This document shows positions 4,822 to 7,199 of a DNA stretch of 7,199 nucleotides, one piece after another. The position numbers and the translations under genes are program-made. The stretch lies in NCBI GenBank assembly GCA_945980015.1, contig CAMFQI010000059.1:1-7199 (forward strand), read 5' to 3'. Positions within the stretch are counted from its first letter, which is position 1. Every line of letters begins with the position of its first letter. Source of the stretch: an uncultured Eubacterium sp. (GTDB taxonomy: Bacteria > Bacillota > Clostridia > Oscillospirales > Acutalibacteraceae). The notes beneath the pieces were generated by a model. It was not told where the DNA came from and did no database searches. It worked only from the letters and a program-made list of their open reading frames with translations.

Positions 4822-6723
4822 ATGGCGGTTTTAGATTTGCAAAATGTAACGCTTTCATTCGGGGATAATACTCTGTTTTCAGGCGTTTCGTTTGATATAA
4901 AGGAAAAAGAAAAGGTCGGACTTGTCGGCTGCAACGGTGCAGGAAAAACGAGCCTTTTCAAGATAATCACAGGTGAATATACAGCCGACAACGGTAATTG
5001 CTTTGTTTCAAAAAATACGAAAATCGGCTATATGGAGCAGCATACCTGTTCTAAGGAAAATACTGTTTACAACGAGCTTGTAAGCGTTTTCGACGACTTG
5101 ATAAAAGCAGAAAAAAGACTGGAAGAAATTGCCGATTTACTCACTCAAAAGCAGGGAAATATAGGAGAGCTTATTGAAGAACAGGACGCCTTGACTAATG
5201 AGTTCAACAATAACGGCGGTCTTACCTACAAAAGCCGTACTCGTTCTGCTTTGCTCGGTCTCGGCTTTGATGAGGAGGATTTTTCGCTTAAAACATCTGC
5301 TTTGTCGGGCGGTCAACGTTCAAAGCTTATTCTTGCAAAGCTTCTGCTTTCAAAATCCGATTTGCTTCTTCTTGACGAGCCGACAAACCATCTTGACATA
5401 AACGCAGTTGAATGGCTTGAGGGCTTTTTGAAGGAATTCGGCGGAGCGTGTCTTATTGTTTCTCACGATAGATATTTTCTTGATAAAATTACAAACAAAA
5501 CGGTTGAAATAGAAAACCGAAAATGCCGTACATATATCGGTAACTATTCGGAATTTTCCGTAAAAAAAGCGGCGGAGCAAAAGGCAGTTGCCGAAAAATA
5601 CGAAAACGATATGAAGGAAATTGAACGTCTTGAGGGTATTATTGCCCAACAACGTCAATGGAACAGAGAAAAGAATATAAAAACCGCCGAAAGCAAGGAA
5701 AAGGTTGTCGAAAGAATTAAGGCTCAGCTTGTAGTTCCCGACAGCAAGGTCGAGCGTATTCGCTTTGATTTCACCCCAAAATGCGTAAGCGGTGAGGATG
5801 TTTTGAGCGTTGCGAAGCTTAAAAAATCCTTTTCACAAAAAACAATTTTCGAGAATGTTGACTTTGAAATAAAAAGGGGAGACAGAGCCTTTATTTTAGG
5901 TGATAACGGCTGCGGAAAGACAACGCTTCTGAAAATTCTAATGCACGATTATTTGCAGGACGACGGCTCCTTTAAGTTCGGTTCGCAGGTTATGACAGGC
6001 TATTTTGATCAGGTTCAGGCAAAGCTCGACCTTTCAAAAACGGTGCTGGAGGAGGTTTGGTCTAATTTCTCGTTTATGACGGAAACCACCGTAAGATGTG
6101 CACTTGCAGCATTTTTGTTTAAGGGCGAAGATGTCTATAAATCTCTGTCGGATTGCTCCGGAGGCGAGCGTGCAAGAGTTGCCTTGCTGAAATTAATGCT
6201 CGGAAGATACAACTTTTTGCTTCTCGACGAGCCGACAAATCATCTTGACGCCTTTTCAAGAGAGGAGCTTGAAAACACTCTGCTTGATTATTCCGGTACA
6301 ATGCTTATTGTTTCCCACGACAGATATTTCATCAACAAGCTTTCAACCCGCATACTTGAGCTTACACCAAGCGGTATGGTTGAATATTTGGGAAATTATG
6401 ACGATTATATCGAGCGCAAAAATAATGCCTGTACCCTTGAAACCGAAATTAAAAAGGAAAAAATAAAAAAGACAAATGATTATTTGTTGAAAAAAGAAAG
6501 ACGTTCTCAATATCTCAAGACTAAAACTGCTTTGTCAAGGGTTGAAGCTGAAATTGAAGAGCTTGAGCTTGAAATTGAAGATATTAATTCAAGGCTTTCT
6601 ACCGTTGACTACGAGGAACTTATGAAGCTTACCTCAACGCTTGATACAAAAAATGAATATATGGATATTTTGTATTCAAAATGGGAAGAGCTGTCTCAAA
6701 GATTGACAGAGCTTGAAGAATAA
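4822..6723 (+). CDS. ABC-F family ATP-binding protein (ribosome-associated translation factor)
   Basis: This 633-residue soluble protein has two ABC ATPase domains and no membrane segments, the ABC-F layout (EttA, Uup, YdiF, YkpA). Domain 1 has Walker A GCNGAGKT (36-43), signature LSGGQ (161-165), Walker B LLLLDE (181-186) and switch His in SHD (H215). Domain 2 has GDNGCGKT (360-367), CSGGE (445-449), LLLDE (466-470) and H499. The linker at about 245-320 is charged and helical and contains QRQW (277-280), the place of the P-site tRNA interaction motif. The C-terminal 90 residues are a Glu/Lys-rich coiled coil like that of Uup/YdiF-type proteins. Family members bind the ribosomal E site and relieve stalling, and some protect against antibiotics. 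The linker does not let me say which applies here. The domain 2 signature begins with Cys instead of the usual Leu. GGAGGA at 4812-4817 supports the start. Confidence 0.93.
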   Translation: MAVLDLQNVTLSFGDNTLFSGVSFDIKEKEKVGLVGCNGAGKTSLFKIITGEYTADNGNCFVSKNTKIGYMEQHTCSKENTVYNELVSVFDDLIKAEKRLEEIADLLTQKQGNIGELIEEQDALTNEFNNNGGLTYKSRTRSALLGLGFDEEDFSLKTSALSGGQRSKLILAKLLLSKSDLLLLDEPTNHLDINAVEWLEGFLKEFGGACLIVSHDRYFLDKITNKTVEIENRKCRTYIGNYSEFSVKKAAEQKAVAEKYENDMKEIERLEGIIAQQRQWNREKNIKTAESKEKVVERIKAQLVVPDSKVERIRFDFTPKCVSGEDVLSVAKLKKSFSQKTIFENVDFEIKRGDRAFILGDNGCGKTTLLKILMHDYLQDDGSFKFGSQVMTGYFDQVQAKLDLSKTVLEEVWSNFSFMTETTVRCALAAFLFKGEDVYKSLSDCSGGERARVALLKLMLGRYNFLLLDEPTNHLDAFSREELENTLLDYSGTMLIVSHDRYFINKLSTRILELTPSGMVEYLGNYDDYIERKNNACTLETEIKKEKIKKTNDYLLKKERRSQYLKTKTALSRVEAEIEELELEIEDINSRLSTVDYEELMKLTSTLDTKNEYMDILYSKWEELSQRLTELEE

Positions 6724-6731
6724 CTTATAAT
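6703..6731 (+). promoter_or_regulatory. Perfect consensus sigma-A promoter inside the ABC-F 3' end
   Basis: TTGACA (6703-6708) and TATAAT (6726-6731), both 6 of 6, are separated by the optimal 17 bp. The -35 box lies in the last codons of the ABC-F gene and the -10 box spans the sequence just after its stop. The expected start of transcription is about 6738 (range 6737-6741), against an ATG at 6740. The transcript would have essentially no 5' leader. Confidence 0.8.
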
Positions 6732-6739
6732 ATGAAGAT

Positions 6740-7199
6740 ATGAGAAGAATTATTATTATCGGCGCAGGAGCGTCGGGACTTATTGCCGGTGCTCAGGCAG
6801 GAAAGCGTGGGCTCGACGTTACGATTGTTGAGCGAAATTCACGCCCCGCGCGTAAGGTTATGATTACGGGCAAGGGCAGATGTAATGTAACAAACGCCTG
6901 CTTTGATATTAACGAGCTTATTTCAAACGTCGTAAAAAATCCTCGCTTTTTGTATTCGTCGTTCAGCGCATTTATGCCGTACGATACTATGGCGCTTTTG
7001 CAGGATATGGGCGTTGAAACAAAGATTGAAAGAGGAAACAGAGTTTTTCCCGTTTCCGATAAGGCAGTTGATGTTGTTGACGCCTTGGTGAAAAACGCAA
7101 AGCAAAGCGGTGTAAAATTTGTTCAAGGTTGCGTGACCTCGTTCAATACCGAAAACGGCGTAATTAAATCGGTCAATTTGGAAAACTCAGATATAATTG
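6740..7199 (+). CDS. HI0933/YhiN-family FAD-dependent oxidoreductase (5' part, cut by window end)
   Basis: Only the first 153 residues of what is normally a roughly 400-residue flavoprotein are present. It opens with an FAD-binding Rossmann motif, GAGASG (8-13), with the ribose-binding acidic residue at the end of strand 2 (E31). The family hallmark GKGRCNVTN (44-52) and the RVFPVSDKA block (101-109) follow. HI0933-like proteins are mostly uncharacterised; one member, BaiN of Clostridium scindens, has been reported to reduce bile-acid intermediates, which cannot be transferred here without more evidence. The ATG at 6740 is the first possible start, because the same frame has a stop at 6728-6730. 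No Shine-Dalgarno is visible: the only purine run, GAAG at 6734-6737, is 2 nt from the ATG. It lies 16 nt after the ABC-F stop but has its own perfect promoter. Confidence 0.9.
   Translation, partial: MRRIIIIGAGASGLIAGAQAGKRGLDVTIVERNSRPARKVMITGKGRCNVTNACFDINELISNVVKNPRFLYSSFSAFMPYDTMALLQDMGVETKIERGNRVFPVSDKAVDVVDALVKNAKQSGVKFVQGCVTSFNTENGVIKSVNLENSDII

Noticed and set aside
4716..4991. 92-residue N-terminal extension of manA
   Set aside because: The added residues resemble no isomerase sequence and run antisense into the ABC-F gene. They would also make the manA promoter and Shine-Dalgarno internal, whereas the ATG at 4715 gives the normal family length.
6732..6743. ATG at 6732 as an alternative start for the flavoprotein
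   Set aside because: It is in another frame and meets a stop after three codons.

Overview
The window looks like a piece of a low-to-moderate GC genome from the Firmicutes, most likely an anaerobic Clostridia member of the Oscillospirales/Ruminococcaceae type. This is inferred from AT-rich intergenic DNA, GAGG/GGAGG ribosome binding sites, consensus TTGACA/TATAAT-type promoters, U-tailed hairpin terminators, a cysteine-rich aldehyde dehydrogenase and the gene families present. It reads as chromosomal housekeeping sequence. I see no transposase, integrase, phage gene, CRISPR array, rRNA or tRNA.

Layout, left to right. (1) 30-1535, plus strand: a CoA-acylating methylmalonate-semialdehyde-type dehydrogenase, closed by a UUCG-loop terminator. 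(2) 1596-3317, plus strand: a two-gene unit with its own strong promoter, encoding a calcineurin-like phosphoesterase with a C-terminal membrane anchor and a GtrA-family membrane protein 15 nt later. (3) 3318-3498: a gene-free stretch holding a nested inverted-repeat element and a bidirectional terminator. (4) 3499-4715, minus strand: a class I mannose-6-phosphate isomerase (manA) followed by a 69-residue DUF378/YuzA-type membrane protein. The hairpin that ends manA also carries the Shine-Dalgarno of the small gene. (5) 4716-4821: a divergent intergenic region with two back-to-back promoters whose -35 boxes share one base. (6) 4822-7199, plus strand: an ABC-F translation factor, then the first 153 residues of a HI0933/YhiN-family flavoprotein running off the window. 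The flavoprotein gene has a perfect TTGACA-17-TATAAT promoter placed so that its mRNA would begin at or within about 2 nt of the ATG.

The genes do not form one pathway. The phosphoesterase/GtrA pair suggests envelope or lipid-linked sugar work, and manA supplies or consumes mannose-6-phosphate for sugar metabolism. The dehydrogenase belongs to inositol/valine-type catabolism, and the ABC-F protein acts on the ribosome. The most interesting signals are regulatory: the predicted leaderless transcript, the terminator that doubles as a ribosome-binding-site hairpin, paired near-palindromes over the phosphoesterase promoter, and the nested repeat at 3366-3453. I did not find a clear new multi-gene system.
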